The notes under the pieces are model-generated. The model was not told where the DNA came from, did no database searches, and saw nothing but the letters and a program-made list of their open reading frames with translations. This document shows positions 15,057 to 15,351 of a DNA stretch of 15,351 nucleotides, one piece after another. Position numbers and translations under genes: made by a program. How positions within the stretch are numbered: the stretch's first letter is position 1; the number at the start of each line of letters is the position of its first letter. The stretch comes from Gammaproteobacteria bacterium. GTDB taxonomy: Bacteria; Pseudomonadota; Gammaproteobacteria; Arenicellales; Poriferihabitantaceae. The stretch is taken from NCBI GenBank assembly GCA_024679435.1, contig JAIBDK010000014.1, positions 1-15,351 of the forward strand. The letters are read 5' to 3'.

Positions 15057-15083
15057 TTGAATTGAATAGGAAAAACTTATAAT
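15057..15083 (+). promoter_or_regulatory. Candidate promoter of the ketopantoate-reductase-like gene
   Basis: A perfect TATAAT (15078-15083) has TTGAAT (15057-15062) upstream at a short 15-base spacing. It sits about 60 bases before the ATG at 15145 and after the terminator-like hairpin, so the following gene is probably transcribed independently of the oxalate-type operon. Confidence 0.4.
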
Positions 15084-15144
15084 CCGAGATAATTTCTTCG
15101 GGTACAATCCCTCCTCAAATTTTAAGTTTTAGGCGGTTTTTACA

Positions 15145-15351
15145 ATGAAAATATGTGTAGTTGGAGCGGGCGCAATTGGTGGTTTCATGGGCGTGCGACT
15201 TGCAAAAGCAGGAAACGAAGTGTCTTTAATTGCTCGGGGTCCACATTTGACCGCTATCAGAGAGAAAGGACTCACGCTGATTCAGGATGGTGAAGAAATT
15301 ATCGCCGATAATGTCTTCGCAACAGATGATATTGCTGAGCTTGGCCACCAG
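15145..15351 (+). CDS. 2-dehydropantoate 2-reductase-like (ApbA/PanE) oxidoreductase, 3'-truncated by the window edge
   Basis: Only 69 codons are present before the window ends. The start, MKICVVGAGAIGGFMG, is the NADP-binding Rossmann motif GxGxxG typical of the ketopantoate reductase family. It is followed by VRLAKAGNEVSLIARGPHLTAIREKGLTL, whose ARG after the second strand contacts the NADP phosphate in this family. AGGCGG at 15131-15136 is a plausible ribosome site 8 bases before the ATG. Canonical PanE makes pantoate for CoA synthesis, but many paralogues in this family act on other 2-oxo acids, and the C-terminal half needed to decide is outside the window. Tight link to the preceding operon is doubtful given the 358-base gap with hairpin and promoter. 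Confidence 0.85.
   Translation, partial: MKICVVGAGAIGGFMGVRLAKAGNEVSLIARGPHLTAIREKGLTLIQDGEEIIADNVFATDDIAELGHQ

Larger units (their letters stand above)
14787..15144. other. 358-base intergenic region
   Basis: AT-rich, with no credible coding frame on either strand. It holds the hairpin at 14885-14931, a short TTGC-AGC-GCAA inverted repeat at 15042-15052, and a possible promoter at 15057-15083 for the gene that follows. Nothing resembling a tRNA, small repeat family or attachment site was seen. Confidence 0.6.

Overview
The window comes from a proteobacterial chromosome, most likely a gammaproteobacterium. The partial aceK at the left edge belongs to a family found mainly in gamma- and betaproteobacteria. 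The sequence has moderate GC, AT-rich spacers and no plasmid, phage, IS, tRNA, rRNA or CRISPR signal. A marine, oligotroph-type lineage is only a guess.

Layout. 1-1479: 3' part of aceK (isocitrate dehydrogenase kinase/phosphatase), reading right and meeting a leftward FAH-superfamily hydrolase gene (1510-2289). From 2483 to 14786 eleven genes all read right: a zeta-crystallin-type quinone oxidoreductase; a divergent succinyl-CoA-synthetase-like pair (beta then alpha); a complete tripartite tricarboxylate transporter (TctC, TctB, TctA); a GntR/FCD regulator; a ThDP enzyme of the oxalyl-CoA decarboxylase/2-hydroxyacyl-CoA lyase superfamily; a formyl-CoA:oxalate CoA-transferase (Frc); a formyltransferase resembling the N-terminal 10-formyl-THF hydrolase domain of FDH; and a tandem universal stress protein. 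A terminator-like hairpin lies in the 358-base gap that follows. The window ends inside a ketopantoate-reductase-like gene with its own possible promoter.

How it may work. The Frc call is strong. Frc next to an Oxc/HACL-type ThDP enzyme suggests oxalate (or a related small 2-oxo/2-hydroxy acid) is charged with CoA and cleaved or decarboxylated to formyl-CoA. Uptake would be by the TTT system. The SucCD-like ligase is an ATP-linked CoA-charging or CoA-recovering step, and the formyltransferase links the formyl unit to tetrahydrofolate. No formate dehydrogenase is visible here.

Regulation. Two matching 21-base operator-like sites, TCTGG-N11-CCAGA/CCAAG with GTATAC cores, lie in the fah/qor divergent spacer (2351-2371) and upstream of tctC (5813-5833). 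Each overlaps a plausible -35 element. They are the natural targets of the GntR/FCD regulator encoded at 9185-9871 and tie the fah, qor-sucCD and transporter-oxalate blocks into one candidate regulon. The most novel parts are the ligase with altered active-site loops, the non-canonical ThDP enzyme paired with a true Frc, and the folate formyltransferase in the same operon.
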